Shown: positions 45,453-60,400 of the stretch, in pieces
Numbering within the stretch: position 1 is the stretch's first letter
How the letters are laid out: every line of letters starts with the position of its first letter
NCBI GenBank assembly: GCA_030562195.1
Contig: JAUJPP010000007.1
Location: 31,741,769-31,805,768, forward strand
From: Nipponacmea schrenckii
Lineage: Eukaryota; Mollusca; Gastropoda; Lottiidae
Length of the DNA stretch: 64,000 nucleotides
Direction of reading: 5' to 3'
Translations under genes and position numbers: made by a program
The notes under the pieces: model-generated
The model's input: the letters and a program-made list of their open reading frames with translations, nothing else
Told to the model about the DNA's origin: nothing
Databases searched by the model: none

Positions 45453-48400
45453 CTGCAAAAGTAACATGGTAGTTAAAGTTAACAACTTTTCAAATATATC
45501 CGAGAGTCACATCTTCACTGTCTTTGTTCCAAAGTGATCCTTTTTCATAAGTAAACTTAGACTGAACTGGACAAACGAAACAAAAACTGTAACTCATGGA
45601 CATGGAATGCTGGGCATGGTAAGGTTTTGTAACTTACTTTCTTGGTGCTCTCTAATCTTCTTAATATTCGTTTCACAACATTTAAAATGTTTATCAAATT
45701 TCCGCCGGATACAGTACAAAATACCAAACAATACCAATAATAATAAAATGACTATTATCCCAATCCATATCGGCTCCTTTAATAATCTATCTCCTATATC
45801 TAACACAGAGTCTTCCATAGTAGACACTTCTGAACAATTTACACCTAATTGAATCAAAACAATGAGTATAATAGATAAAGCTACAAGAATGGTTTAAGCA
45901 AACGACTGATGAGTAAGTGAACCAAATATCGTAGCCAAATACATTCAGATTGTTACATGGTGGCAGAGAGACACATACAACATAGAAAAATACGACATGT
46001 TTTTTTAGCATTGATTAATTTCGGAAAAGCATTCTGCCTCATTGGTATGCCAAGCCAACATACAAATAAAATGAATGCTCACAGTTATTTAAAACTTTGT
46101 TTCACACATTGATACTTTCCTGTTGTCCGCCAGGCAATGTGTTAAACGTACTAATGCCGAGGTCATTGTATGTATTTGAAGTACACTGTTTATTATTTGT
46201 CAGCAATCATTACACCAGTAAAGCTTTTTTACTTTACTATTATATATTTATAAGAGTTTGTGCGCCTCATTGATAACTACGTTACGAAAGCACGGGTTCA
46301 GGACGCATAGGCTTAAAAATGTTGGGAAGAGACAAACGGTCTACCGTAGAACTTCTTCTAGCTGTCTGTAACAGATTCTTTACAGAAACTGCCGAGGGTA
46401 AACGTAGAAACCTCCATACCTTGGGTTAAAGCATTACATCGGCAGATCGGGGAGTTAGAACTTCCTGTGCACTGTCCATTACCACTACAACGCTTGTTTG
46501 AACATTGAATATAGTCCATGGTACATTGTGCACCCCAGAAACCATGATGGCATTCACATTTATAGTTTGAATTAACAGTATCCAAAAGGCAGGTTCCTTG
46601 ATTACAAGGTTTTAGATCACAATATTGGACTTGGCAAAATAATCCTGAAAATTGATATTCGTCAATTATAAAGAGTAAAAATATCAAAAAAGCAAAAATT
46701 GAACAAAAAATCAAATACGTTGACTTTGCGCTTCGTATTAGAGGTTTAATAATCAATGAAGCACAGAGAAGAACTTTATTGAATACAGAATACACTAGCA
46801 GTAATCTGAATAAACCATTCACACATGCTCCAACAGGCATTATTAAAAAACCTCAATAATCTGAAATACGCGTTATCTTAACAAAGTTCAAGTGACAGAC
46901 ATGCGAGTTTTTAAAATTTAACCAAGAATGTGGCAAGCCATTTAAAAGTTTTGAAAATTTAAACGACATTCGTCAATTATTTAATTTTTGTGGGAAGTTA
47001 AGTAAAAAAACAAAAATAAAATCTGCAATGAAAATTTTCTTAAATTTCTTATTTTAAAAAGAAAAAAATGAAAAAAGAGACATTAAATTTTCAGTTAAAG
47101 GAAATGTATAAAAAGGCATTAATCACCAAGGATTCTTTAAAATATAGGGTCTGTCTTTTTAAAATTAGTAATATCAAAAAAAACCATTTTACTTAAATTT
47201 TTTGGAAAAAAAAAAAAACACAGATCAAGCGGATGGTTAAACGATTAATAATTCAAAAACCCGGTTTTCCCCCTTAAAACCTTTTGGTTTTAAAAGAACC
47301 CTTACACTGACAGTAAAATTGGTTTAAAGTCTTTTTTAACACACATTCCACCCATTATAACAGTTGACTTTGTTACAAGAATCAAAATAACCATTTGGTT
47401 GCCCCACGGTTTTATTTGCAAGCATATCATCTGAAAATAACGTGACAGATTGGTCTTAAAATAGAAATATTGATTATTTATTCAGGTCTGCATTACATTT
47501 AATTTTATTTTTCATATTCAAATATTTTTTCTCTGTAAGTATCAAATTAAGAAATTAAATTTCAAGAAGCGTATTTGAACTAGATTACTCCACAAAGGTT
47601 GTGCAGCAATGCAACAGTGCCACCAGCATTACATAGGTCTAATATTTTCCATGTATCTATACATCAAACAGTTAGATGATAGTATTTGCTCCATTTATTT
47701 AGTTCGATTATTCGGAGGGTAAGTAAAATATTTCTTGAGGGGCAATGGGCTATGGCCTTAGTTGATGAAATGACATTTTTCCGGGGTGAATCCATTTCTC
47801 CTTTCTCTCCCCGACTCCCCTTGTGGCTACGGACCTGACAATATGGATACTTACCATACCGAGCTGTTGCGCTTATTTGAAATGAGTCGAATAGTTGGTG
47901 GGGGGTACTATCCGTATAGTGAATTTGTAACTTTAATGTATTATAGACTGATTCAACTTGAAAGGTATTCTCACTATTATTCATAGTCATATCACATAGA
48001 TTAAACAGCATTACAGGCGTCAGATTGAAAGACACATCGCTGATGCGGAACATAGTATCTTCACAATTGTTGAAAAAGGATAGATTACTAAAGGTTATTT
48101 TGAGAACTAACTGATATGTCACTTCCGTTGTTAAGACAATAACGTAGTCTATGTTAACAGGATGTTTATTGGGATAATTATAGCTATAGACCATACGTCC
48201 GTCATCAACATCTACAAACTGTCTGTTAATTAACTGCCCTGCAGGTACTGAAATAGAAATTGGTAACAGTGTGTTAATGTCTCAGTCAAATTTTCATTAC
48301 ATTGTCTTTTAAACTACACCATATCATCAATGAATGAAGGGGAAAGGACTGTGATGCACATAATCCAAATAGCTTTCGGGTAGGGTGATTCTCATTATAA

Positions 48401-51400
48401 GATGTTGTCATTGATAACACTCTAGTTTCGATTTAGCTAATCATTAAGAAAGGAACAGAGATCAAGGTAAAATGAAATTGATTCAGAAAAACGGTTATTT
48501 TCAGACATTTATGAAATAGCCCCCAGCAATTTAAATTGATACCACTAAGATAGTCAACATAGTTTGCGGATTTGTATTTTCGTTCTCGCACCTGCTTAAT
48601 TACTCATTACAACTACAAGGGAATTTATTTTTATCACTCAGGTATATACCCTTAAGACCATCCAACAAATACTGAGCTGTTACAATTTAAGATTCCTAAG
48701 AGGAAAAATTCCATACAAAAAATTTCAATTTTATGTAGCATCAAAACCAGTCTAATATATTCACCGCAAAAATCATTTTCATTTAACTTACCTATTTCAT
48801 AACGCCCTTTGAATCCATAGGAAGACACCATTTGATCAGTAAATCTATCTATAGTATAGTATATAGTGGCTTCGTTCATGCCAGACAGGTACTGAACATC
48901 CGGTTGACTCCTAGAGTTTAAAAACACAGTGTCATTACCTAGGTCTATAGTCACAAAGTTAGTACCAGTAATTCCTGACAGTTCATCAAATGTTAACAAT
49001 ATCCTAGAACCCAAGGCACCCTGGAATGCGATTGAACAATCTAAGGCTTTAGAAAGTGGTTGACCGTAACTAAAACTATAAAAGCTTCCCGTAGAATCAT
49101 CTAAATATTTATCTTCACACAAATTCATATCTAATTCACTCCATTCGATTACAAATCCTTGTCCTACCACGGAATCGTCCGATATGAAAGTCACATCGAC
49201 GGAATTTGATTGAGTTAAATATGATTTAGGCACTGGGGAATGTCCACAAAGTTTTTCCGAGACTCCTGATTCCAGGAGGACCAGTCTATCATATAAACAG
49301 TATTTCTGGTATTCCACATCAATGCTAGAAACAGTCAGTAAAATACGTTTTCCTGAAATCCTGATTCGCCAAGTCAGATCTTGATTGTTCTTATACACAC
49401 CGTCAATAGAAGGCACTGAAAAATTCCCACTGGGTGTAGTCAAATTTAGTATTTGTTTATTTATTACTTTATCTGAAACAATAAAAATAATTTGACCATT
49501 AACTACTGTTTCCATTGAAAATCTAGATATTCATACCTATAGCTACTCGCGTTTGACATTTTGGGCTACCGGGTCTAAACTGTTTGAGTTCTGTTCTGTC
49601 ACGTCATTTTGCTTTCGTTTTCTAAAAACATTTAGTATCCTCAAGACCCTTTTCCCAATTAGAAGCCACTGCGAGCAGCAGCAGTCTCAAAGTAATCATA
49701 TGTTATATGTGAACTTCAATTTTTCAATATTTATGTCTTTTGTATGATTGATCTTGGGTCCAATTTTTAAAATTACATTTCGCTTATGATTAAGATGGTA
49801 AAAAGGAACGGAGAGTCCAAAGGTTTGTAAACAAATTTTTTGCGTGTTTTGAAACATTTATGTGTCCTTCTTTGTGATATTATAAGTAATTATCGACTTT
49901 TTGAAAACGAAAAATAGTAATGTTTTCTCATAACGGCAAAAATCGTGACATTCAAAATAATAATTTTTTTTAGAATATTATAGAATATCGGCTGTCCGTC
50001 ATGGCCTTTTTTCTTATTTCTAACTAATAAAAATCATGAAATACACAATCTGAACCTTATATTTGCTAAGATTATTATAAACCAAGTTTATTATTGGTTT
50101 TAGAAATTATCACCGGTTACTGAGTGTGAAAATTAAATTTTTGTTTACCTGTACAGTTGCTATAACATATAAAAGGAAGAGTATGATCACATTGCTGAGT
50201 AACCATGGTAATATTATGAGGAATAGTCGTCTGATCATTTAATACTTTTGGTTCCCAAATAATTCCATTACACGATAAACTCTCTAAAACAGAAAAAAAC
50301 ATTGGAAATATTATTATAAATGATTTCAACAACTAGGTTATCAATACAAATGCCAGAAACCAAATTGTAAATCTAGGCGGGTTATGTTTATTCAAAACCA
50401 TTGGATTTTAAGAATCACAGGTTTCAATGTGGGATCTAACTATCTAAAAACCCACAATAATGAGCTTTACTGTAGTCAAACCAAAACCCACTTGTGAGAT
50501 CAATATTTGCAAATAAAGACTGGGCATCAGTAATGAAATCGTTTATCACTTTTGTAATAGACGATCACAATCAAAATCATGAAATTTTCTGAAACTTTCA
50601 CATTAGTGTGTAGATAAAATGTTGGTAGAAAATGGCCCAGGGATAACTTCAAGACAACTACAAGCGTCAAACCAATTATTCATGAATTATTCATTATTAT
50701 TGTAACTAACACAACGTATCATCTTGATTCGGTTATATATAGACTTTAGAGTTTTACCTGTTTGATTATCAGACTGTACCCACAAACTCCTTGTATCCTG
50801 GTCATTGACTACATAGAGATAAATATAAAATTAGTGTGCATCCATTCATAAGTAAACATAAAAGTTTAGTAGCTACTGCCTGGTCGCATATTTTAAACCT
50901 ATAGTTTATTATGGAAAAAAGAAGTCTTTTCTCGACTAGAAAAATTCAGGTTAAAATATAATGAAAATGATATTAAGTACATTCCATGAGCTACATATCG
51001 AGGGCTTCAAAGGTATCGTATTACCGATAATGTCATTCGGGTATTTTCATTCACGTCAAAGCCAACTGTATAGTTACCTGAATTTTTGAAATACAGAATA
51101 TCAGAAAAGGCTTCAGTTTTTGATGCAGGTCTCCATAGTTGGCCATTGTCATTCTGACATATTTTTCTCGATTCGGGATATGTTGATGGGGAACTGTGAA
51201 CTGTTAATATATGAGGCATTATTTCACACGTTTGCGCAACTGAAATAGAAAATAACCAGTAGGTTATGATAACCTATTTAAAATACATCCGCTGCTAAGA
51301 CGAGAGCTCTACAATGTGTCAGCGCTGCCGGACTTATTTTCTATATAGTTTTTCATTCAAGTCGTGACAGTGGGATATCAATTGTTTTTAAAAGCGGTGA

Positions 51401-54400
51401 ATCAGGAAATGAAAAGATTTTATATCACAAACCAATTTCATCATTTCCAGAATTAACAGATTACGAAAGGTTTGGTGATTAATTTTGACATTTATACAGA
51501 AGTCGAAATGAAACTTTTCAATTTAGGCTCATGTCGAATATAGTTTTAGAAGGTAAACCAAATGCATTTTAAAAAACATTGATCACTGATATGAATGAAA
51601 ACACCAAAATAAAATTAACAAAATTCATATATTCATAGTAGAAAGGATTTATTCAAATTTCTACTTTTGCGAAGCTGGCATTACACTCAATTAAAATAAA
51701 TAGTTCTATATGTAAATGATGCGACAAATGTCTTATGTTTTTAAAAACAAATGGGTAACCTTAAACTTCAGTGAATTTACATAAGTGAAATTACCTTTAA
51801 TTGCTATTACGGAGATGTAAAAGCCAGTGAATTGTATTGAATTATCAGTATGGAATCTCAGAAAGGCGATATTACTGGGTATTTTTCGATCGAGTAAGGT
51901 AGCATCGCCAGAGTAGTTTCCGCAAAGTTTTTTGGTAGAATTATCTTGCAGATCAAACGATGTAGAACTCACTGATAAAAAATCATATTCACACCTACAA
52001 AAGATTTACATATTGATAACCGCTTTACTTTTACATTTTTCATATACTTTTATTCATACAAGCCGGGATGAAATGTTCCTTGGGGATGTCAATGATATCT
52101 AAGAGTTTTCATTGAAACAAACACACAAAGAAGTTTAAATTTCCACCCCCACTCTCTCTGACAGCACAGACACTACCAATAGACATTAAATCAAACAGAT
52201 AATCTGTAAACGTTTTATTACACTGTGTCTGTGTGAGTCTAGACCTATATCTAACATACTCATGTCTAAATTTCAGTGATATTGACAGAATCTGTCGTAC
52301 ATTTAAACCATAAGGGTTTCAAAATAATGACAAATTGTGTCCTACTGCTGTGATAAAAAATACATAGTGACACAGTTCAAAAAAGGTATCCATCGTCTAT
52401 TTCAACACACCCGGAACTATTGTACATTTCTATCATGTTTTTCTAAAGCAGGGCTATCAACAAGCTTCATATTCCTAGATTTAAACAATACAGCGCCTTA
52501 GAATGAACTTAAAATTTGCAAAATTTAAACTTGGCCAATAAGAGCAATATATTCATCAGTAGATAAACCTGCTGCCATAAATAAAATAACAGAATCCTTA
52601 AATAATCCGATAAATCCACAACAAATGGTAATTATCCATAAAAATGCAATTCACTTTTTCAAAGTTTTAACAGGGATTCTGTTACTTTATAACACCAGGT
52701 AAGTTCACTGATGAATATATACTCATATTGATCATTCTTGAGAACTAAACTATTATTCCATTCGAAGACGCCGTTTCACTTTAAATCACTCTCAATACAT
52801 TTCCAGATCAAATTTGCCCAACCAGGAATCTACATATTACCCATGAAATATTAAGTGATTTATTAATATTATCTGACTGATATTAAAAATGTTCTTACCA
52901 TTGGGAACTCTCGAGATCAAAATGATTAAAATGTAGGTACAGGTGAGTTGAGGGTGGGGCAGTGATGATAACAAGACAATTTAGAAGATCGGAATAACCA
53001 GACGGGAAATCGGGACTCTGTATTTCTACTGAAGATTCTATATCGGGTATTTGTAACATGTCATCACAACTTGGTGGTTTCTGTACACTGGGCATAAAAC
53101 CTACAAGACGAATCATCCGGTATTAGAAAGTTAACACAATCCACAATCCTAAAATAGAATAGTATAACTAAAGAAACAATTACCAAAGTGCAAAAAAGAT
53201 AATGGAAACATTGAAAATGAACATTTTATGTGTATTTAAGAATGTCGAATTGTCTTCTAGTGCATTGCAAGTCAACGTATTGCTGTAAAATATACCTGTA
53301 GTATGTAATAGGAATTTTGAAAGAAAAAAGATATTCACGATATAAGGAATCCAAATCCAGAACAGATAACAAAACATATCTCTTAGAGTAGTTAGCTAGA
53401 AGTACGATGTTTAAAGTGACAGACCGCCATTCGTTTGACCAAAAATTAACAAAAAATGTCCCAGCAGTAGGACAAGTATAGCTAACTAATCGGTTACAGT
53501 GTCCACAGCTCATCGTCGAAATTTGACCCTTCAAATGCATGCGTGTTCAGAATTATTCGTGTTTAAATATTCAAAAGAAAATTCATGTACAGAAATAGAA
53601 AGTAATATTCCTAATTTGAGTTGTTTTTGTCCGAATTATTTTGATTTTTGTGTATTTCTAAACCGGTGATCAAAATCGAATTTTAGAGGTGGCTTAATAC
53701 GGAAATGATATAAACTAAATATTAAGTTTTCATTTATCTTGTTTAAACTGAGGTAGGAAGTGCAAAAAAAAAATTGTTTGTAGTTTATAGGTTATTTTCA
53801 TCATACTTTCTATTTCTAATAAACCCTACGTCATGATAACGTCTGGTAAGATTAAAACTTATTAAACCTAAATTGTACTCCAATAGTTTGTCTTGTATAA
53901 ACAACATTTCAATGTAGGTCTCCGATGTCTCTAACTAGGGCGCCAATATTAAACTATTCGCGTTCAACCCGAAACTTTTGGCGCCCTACTTTCCTTCGGG
54001 CAGATAATCACGTGCAATCTGATTAGGCCACTCATGACCATGATGGGGAGGGGATATGCTGCATAATCTAACAACAAGAGTTTGGTTTTGCGTTTATTTT
54101 TTTACATATTTATTGTCACTTTGACTCCATTCGTTCTCATTGTAAACATACAATTAATCGAAGCACTAGTAGAGGACCCATTTTCATTTGTTCTGGGTAT
54201 AGCTTGCTTATCTCTTTCTTCTTGTCTATTATTCCTTTTCTTTCTTTGAACTAGATCTACTTTATTTAGTAATTGATCACTCGTTCGCTTATACCTGAAA
54301 ATATAACGTAATCATACTAAAGCGATGCTATGAAGCAGGTCAACTGGCGTCGACTGGAAGGCTGATTTTTTTTCCACAGGAGAAATGGTTAGGGGACGGG

Positions 54401-57400
54401 GTGGGGGATCCCGGGGATAACGAAATGGAATGGGATTGGAGTGAGGTCTTCAAGTGGCTTCAACTGTTATTAAAATATGTGGGTAATTCAGACTTTCAAA
54501 CTATAACAGTAATCATAACATAATTATATTTCATATCATTGTCTATGTCAATTTGAACTCGTCATATCGTCACTATGAATGCATGAGTTTGAGTCTTTTT
54601 CATTTTCCTTTGCCTAGATGTAAATAATTATAGTAGACATTGCTAATTATTTAATCAAATCTAGCACAATATCCCTTTAAGCTGCGCTTAAAGAAAAGTA
54701 CTACACATCATCAATATTGTATGGATTACTGAAACATAGTAGGACTCTATTTATAGGAAATATACATCTTTTCTGATGCAAACGTCAATCAATGTCCATT
54801 TATGAAATCAGAAACAAAAACTTACGCACGGATCGCTGTAGATCTGTGACCGCTTCTCTCGGCTATAAACTGTTCATCAAGACCATTCTCATAAGACCTG
54901 GTAGCCGTTGTCGCCCTGAGGGAATGGTTGGTGAAATATCCATGGAATCCAGCATCTTTAACTACCATAGACAAAGTATGTCGTCCACTGAGCGTGCATG
55001 AACGTGCCGAAATAGTTGAAACTGGCTAAATGCAAATTGGATGCACGTGCCGAAAAGTAGGGCGCCAATAGTTGAAACTGGGTAAATGCCAATTTAATAC
55101 AGTGGTATTTAGGTTTAAGTAGAATAAACTCCTCAAACACGCCAATAGTTTTGTACGACCAAAATTCCTCGGCCTAACGGCCCCGGATCAAAGGTCGTAC
55201 AAACTATTGGCGCGTTTTCGGAGTTTATTCTATACTTCATCACGGTGTAAGTTTTAATTATTAAATCTATTATTCTTAAATTATTAATAAGCAACATGTC
55301 ATTTCCCGTTAGTAAGTTAAATATATATACAATTTTGCTGAATTTTATACAATTTCCTTGAAAGTTGTAACGAAATCTTTTTGCTATAATACCTTTAAGT
55401 GTCGTTAATTGTCTTTAGAGACAGGAATGGGACCCAAGATTACATAACACGACGTAATTACCGGAACAAAGCAAGAACAAAATAAACACAACAACAGACC
55501 ATAAAAAATGAAACACACAACAGCATAACTGAATATAAAAAAAACGAAAAGAACAAGACAACCATTATACAACAGAATAGAACAAGACAACCATTATACA
55601 ACAGAATAGAACAGGACAACTATTATACAACAGAATAGAACAAGACAACCATTATACAACAGAATAGAACAAGACAACCATTATACAACAGAATAGAACA
55701 AGACAACCATTATACAACAGAATAGAACAAGACAACCATTATACAACAGAATAGAACAAGACAACCATTATACAACAGAATAGAACTAGGAAATCATTAT
55801 TAATATACAACAGAATAGAACAAGACAACCATTATATAACAGAATAGAACAAGACAACCATTATACAACAGAATAGAACAAGACATCTATTATACACCAG
55901 AAAAGAACAAGACAGCCATTATACAACAGAATAGAACAAAACAACCATTATACAACAGAATAGAACATCATTACATATACAACACTTAGAAACGAACATA
56001 ATAGCAATAAATAAAATAAAATATCCCAGAAGAGAACTGAACAGTAGAATGCCCGGTTCTTAGCAGCTGGCACCACACTGACGACTTTGATCAATTGACG
56101 TACGTACCGTTCTCATAGCACTGACAAACATAGAAATTCGTGGCATCGCAGTCCCTATCGTTCCATTTATAATCGGCTGTTAGTCTCGAACCTTTGGTCG
56201 GTAAACTGAACGATCGTCTTAATTCAACACAATCTTCGTTTGACCAGCCATCGTCACTGGGTTGATCTCTACTATCTTCATCCCACCCCTTAAACCAATC
56301 TGACAAAAAATAATAAACACTTCTTAAATACTTAACGAACAATTTCGAATCATCCATTTGATCCAGATATAACTACCAAAAACCTCCCAATCTTTAACAT
56401 AAGTACAATAAAAACAGGCGTTAATGTGTCATCTACCAACAACTACCTAGTCTGTGATATCAGTTAGCTGGAAGAGGGAACGTTGACTTGTCACCTATCA
56501 ACAACTTCTTAGTCTGTTATATAATTTAGCTGGAAGCGGATGTACCAACAAATCAACAACCAACATTAATTGAGCTAATCAGGAAGATTTTTTCTGAATG
56601 GTTTGGAATGGTGCGTTCAGTTGTCGTCAGCCACAAAGGATATTTTTGGATGGAAAGCAAGGATTAGTCATGGGCTCATGGCATTATAATTTTGTACATT
56701 ACATCGTTTAGATGATGCACTGATCCCCAAGGTTAAACTAGATCAATATATAAAGACAAAGGAACCATACCAGCATACGTAGCTCTTGTACCATCTGTCC
56801 AATAAAAATCTTTCTCATATTGAAGATCGTTGGCTCCAATCCAGAATGATGTATCACTAGCTATACATGGGCTGAAGTAGATTGAAACAATACTTGATGC
56901 TACTTACAGTATTTATGGCAGCTTTAAATAGTGATATATTGAAGATATGAACCACGTGACATGGCCGGAGTGGGTCAATCAAAACAAAACAAAACAGACT
57001 CCAAGGTCTGAAGACATTGTGTAAAAGGAAGCCAATTTATTTCAGGGCTGGATCCTATATTTTAAATAGGGAATTTCATTGTCAAAGGTTGCTTGGCCTC
57101 ATGCGCAATTTACATTAGATTTACAAGATACAGGCTATTTGAAGACGTTGTTATGGTCATATTTTTAACTATAGTTGTTTTTTGCTATATATTGACCCGA
57201 GGCACCACTTTTCACGTTTTACTTCAAACGGATATATCTTAATTTCGATCTATTTATTAACAGAATCTTCACAATTCTAATCTTAAGAAACGTATCTGTT
57301 TCAAAATTGTATTCTGACACTGTCATTTCAAGACATTTGCATTACGAGATGTTCTTTAACATGTTTATTTTAAGAAGTATGATTTATAGTTTCCTTATCT

Positions 57401-60400
57401 AATGTGACAGGTCAAATACATCATTATTGTAATAGAAATATATGATAAAATACAGCACAATTTCTTCTTCTTTGAATAAACTGAGTCTAACCAAGAAATT
57501 GTTAAAAATAGTTAAGCCAACAAGGCTTAAATTGTCCTGGTCATATACAGGATAATCTAAACACATAAATAAATATAGAGAAAATGTATTAATAAAGTAA
57601 TGTGATGCTATTTCAAAGGTATGGATTGTGATTCGAAACGAATTCGGCTATTTATTTTATTTTATACGTTAAGAGCTATTCACGATTATGTTCATGTGGC
57701 AATGTACATGGGAACATGAACAAGATTAAAAACTAAGATAGTCCATACAGCGTAAACAGATTGTGTTATGTCTTTGAATTTAATCTCTCCGATGTACGTG
57801 CATGCATTTTAGGCCAAATACATGTGCATTTTTAATAGAGCTAAAGGCGTCAATATTTACCTCTGATGTAATTGGATGTTTAATATTTCTTGTTGATTTT
57901 CATTTTTAATGAATGCTAGGTGACCACCACGTGACCTACAGTCTGCTTCACTTTCCCGCCAAGATTTTGTTTTATAGATCACCTCAAAACAAACACCATT
58001 CTGTAAGATCTGGGTAGGCCGACAGAGATCGTCAGAGCTGATATTTAAACTCTTCCAGCGCAAACTGAAGCCCGGTAGTGTAGTGTTTGCATCAGTCACA
58101 TAAGTAAGTATCACTTGGTTCACCATTGTTCTAAACGTTAATTCGGACGTTCGTTGCTTCCAGTTCCCGCAAATTCTTTGAGTTAACTGGCCTGATTTGA
58201 TTTCCAAATAATCCCTCGTACAGTTTTCATCTCGTAACGGTAAATCGTTAATAGATTCTGTGTGGAAATAATCAAACTGGACAACAAGACCAGAGGAAGG
58301 GATTTCTAATGAAATATCGAGCTGACACATTTCGTTATTCGGATAACGATAATTCGTCGTCGAGTTCCAACTCCCGATCGGGTCCGTTAATGTTTTGTTT
58401 CGACACATTGTAATTTGAGTGTAAGAGAGTTCGAATCCTGTATTTTGGTGATGATGATCAGTTTGAAAATACACTGTCACGTTGTTGGATTGGGAAATAA
58501 AGATAAGTTGGTCTTGTGTGTAGTTTGTAATAACAGAACACCAGGATTTCGAAATATTGCTCACGTTATCGACTATGTGTAAACGATCGTTACAATTAGA
58601 AACTTCCAGATACAGGTCTATAAGACGTAGAAAGATGGAATACGAGTCTGGGACAATGATGTTGATTCTACAGCTGGTATTGGGTAAATAACGGGCTGGA
58701 AACAGGGGACTACTGATTATTCCTGATGAATTTGTTAAAGTCGTGGAACAATCTGAAAAAAAATTTTGAAATGTTTGTCTTGAATTATTATTGCAAGAAC
58801 CTGTCGTAATGAAGGTTAATAAGGCCAAGTCTTGAGCTAACTTTGATTTTGCCACGGCCTGGATCTCTGATATTTACTAATTAGATTCACGCTTCAAAAT
58901 ATTATTATTCTTAATTGCAAAAATGAATATCAATAAAGCTTTCAAATCTGAAATTTTACTTATACTTTTCTGTACCTAAATTCGCTTTGAAGACGAGAAT
59001 TCGGTGTGCTTTCTGTTACAGTCCGTGAATCTTCTAGAATCCTTTGGGTGCCTCGAATAAGGAACAGAATTGTCAATATGGAACTTGCATGTATATTCTC
59101 TCCCTATGTATCCCTTGGTAATACTGATATAAAAGTGAAAGGGAATTTAAAAAACACCCAATCATACCTTGTAGTGGTTGAGCTGTATAAACTATCTTGA
59201 AGCCGGTGTTGGTGATAGAGCTATCAGAATAAAATTCTAATATTACCCAGTTACTAATACTGTCGAATGTCCTATATTCTAGATCTGTATAGTCACACAA
59301 CCTCTCTGTTGTATTATTATCATATCTCAATCTAATATAGTCCAAACACATGTTATTCGTTTTCTCTAGATTCAATTTCTTTATCTGAAAACAAAAATAA
59401 GTTTACAACACTTAACTTAAAACCGATGTATATTTGAAGAGCAATTAACTGGGTTTATGTTAATGGTCTTACAATAGACGTAGATTTAGGGCCGTTCGAG
59501 TTGCGACTGTGTCTATTTTCTAACCAATATAAAAATTTTGATCAAGCAGTGGATACACTTTGACATGTAACATGAATCCAATTAATGACCTAACTCTGGG
59601 CCATAATAAATGGTAACAATATTCTCCAATTATGACATCTTAAAACTGTCGTTTTAGTAAATTTTCAGGATCAGAAGACACCAGAATGGATAGCTGCACA
59701 CCAATGTATCACCAATGTATCACATACACAGTATAGTAAAACCTTTTCCCGTCTTCATTAGCCCATAAAGTGCAGAAGAGTAGGACATAAAGCTCCATTT
59801 ATTTCATTTAAATTTAGAAAAAGCTTTTAATATCACGTTTCGTGATTAATTTACCTGTAAGTGAAGTTTATAAGATTTATCAACCACTATAATATAGGAA
59901 CAGTTTAAATTGCTGGGATAATTAGTCGGAAAATTAGGGGAGCTGATTTCACCATAGAGTTCTGTAAAGTAATTCACACAACCTGTAAAAAATGAAAGAA
60001 GAGGATGAGTTATCTGCACATATAATTGACGTCTAGGGCACGTTGTACTGTGGAGCATGTAATATATCAGGAGGGGCAAATATATTCAGAGGGCAAGTAA
60101 TATATCCAAAGAGGCAAGTAATATATCCGGAGGGGCAAGTAATATATCCGGAGGGGCAAGTAATATATACGGCGGAGCAAGTAATATATCTGGAGGGGCA
60201 AGTGATATATACGGCGGAGCAAGTAATATATCTGGAGGGGCTATGGGGTTTGGTTGATTGTCGGTATTGTTTTTTCGTGGATCGCCCTCTGTAGCCATGG
60301 GCCGGATCCTGGTTCGCAAGGTCAGCGTCATCTGTGGGCTCTTCATTTGTCCGAATTATTACTAATTTCTATCATGGTGCATCATGTCACAAGTAAACTT

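Noticed and set aside
50758..50808. Longer version of the 40-nt lectin exon starting after CTATGTAG
   Set aside because: It would put the exon out of phase with the preceding lectin exon; the acceptor 11 nt further on restores the frame.
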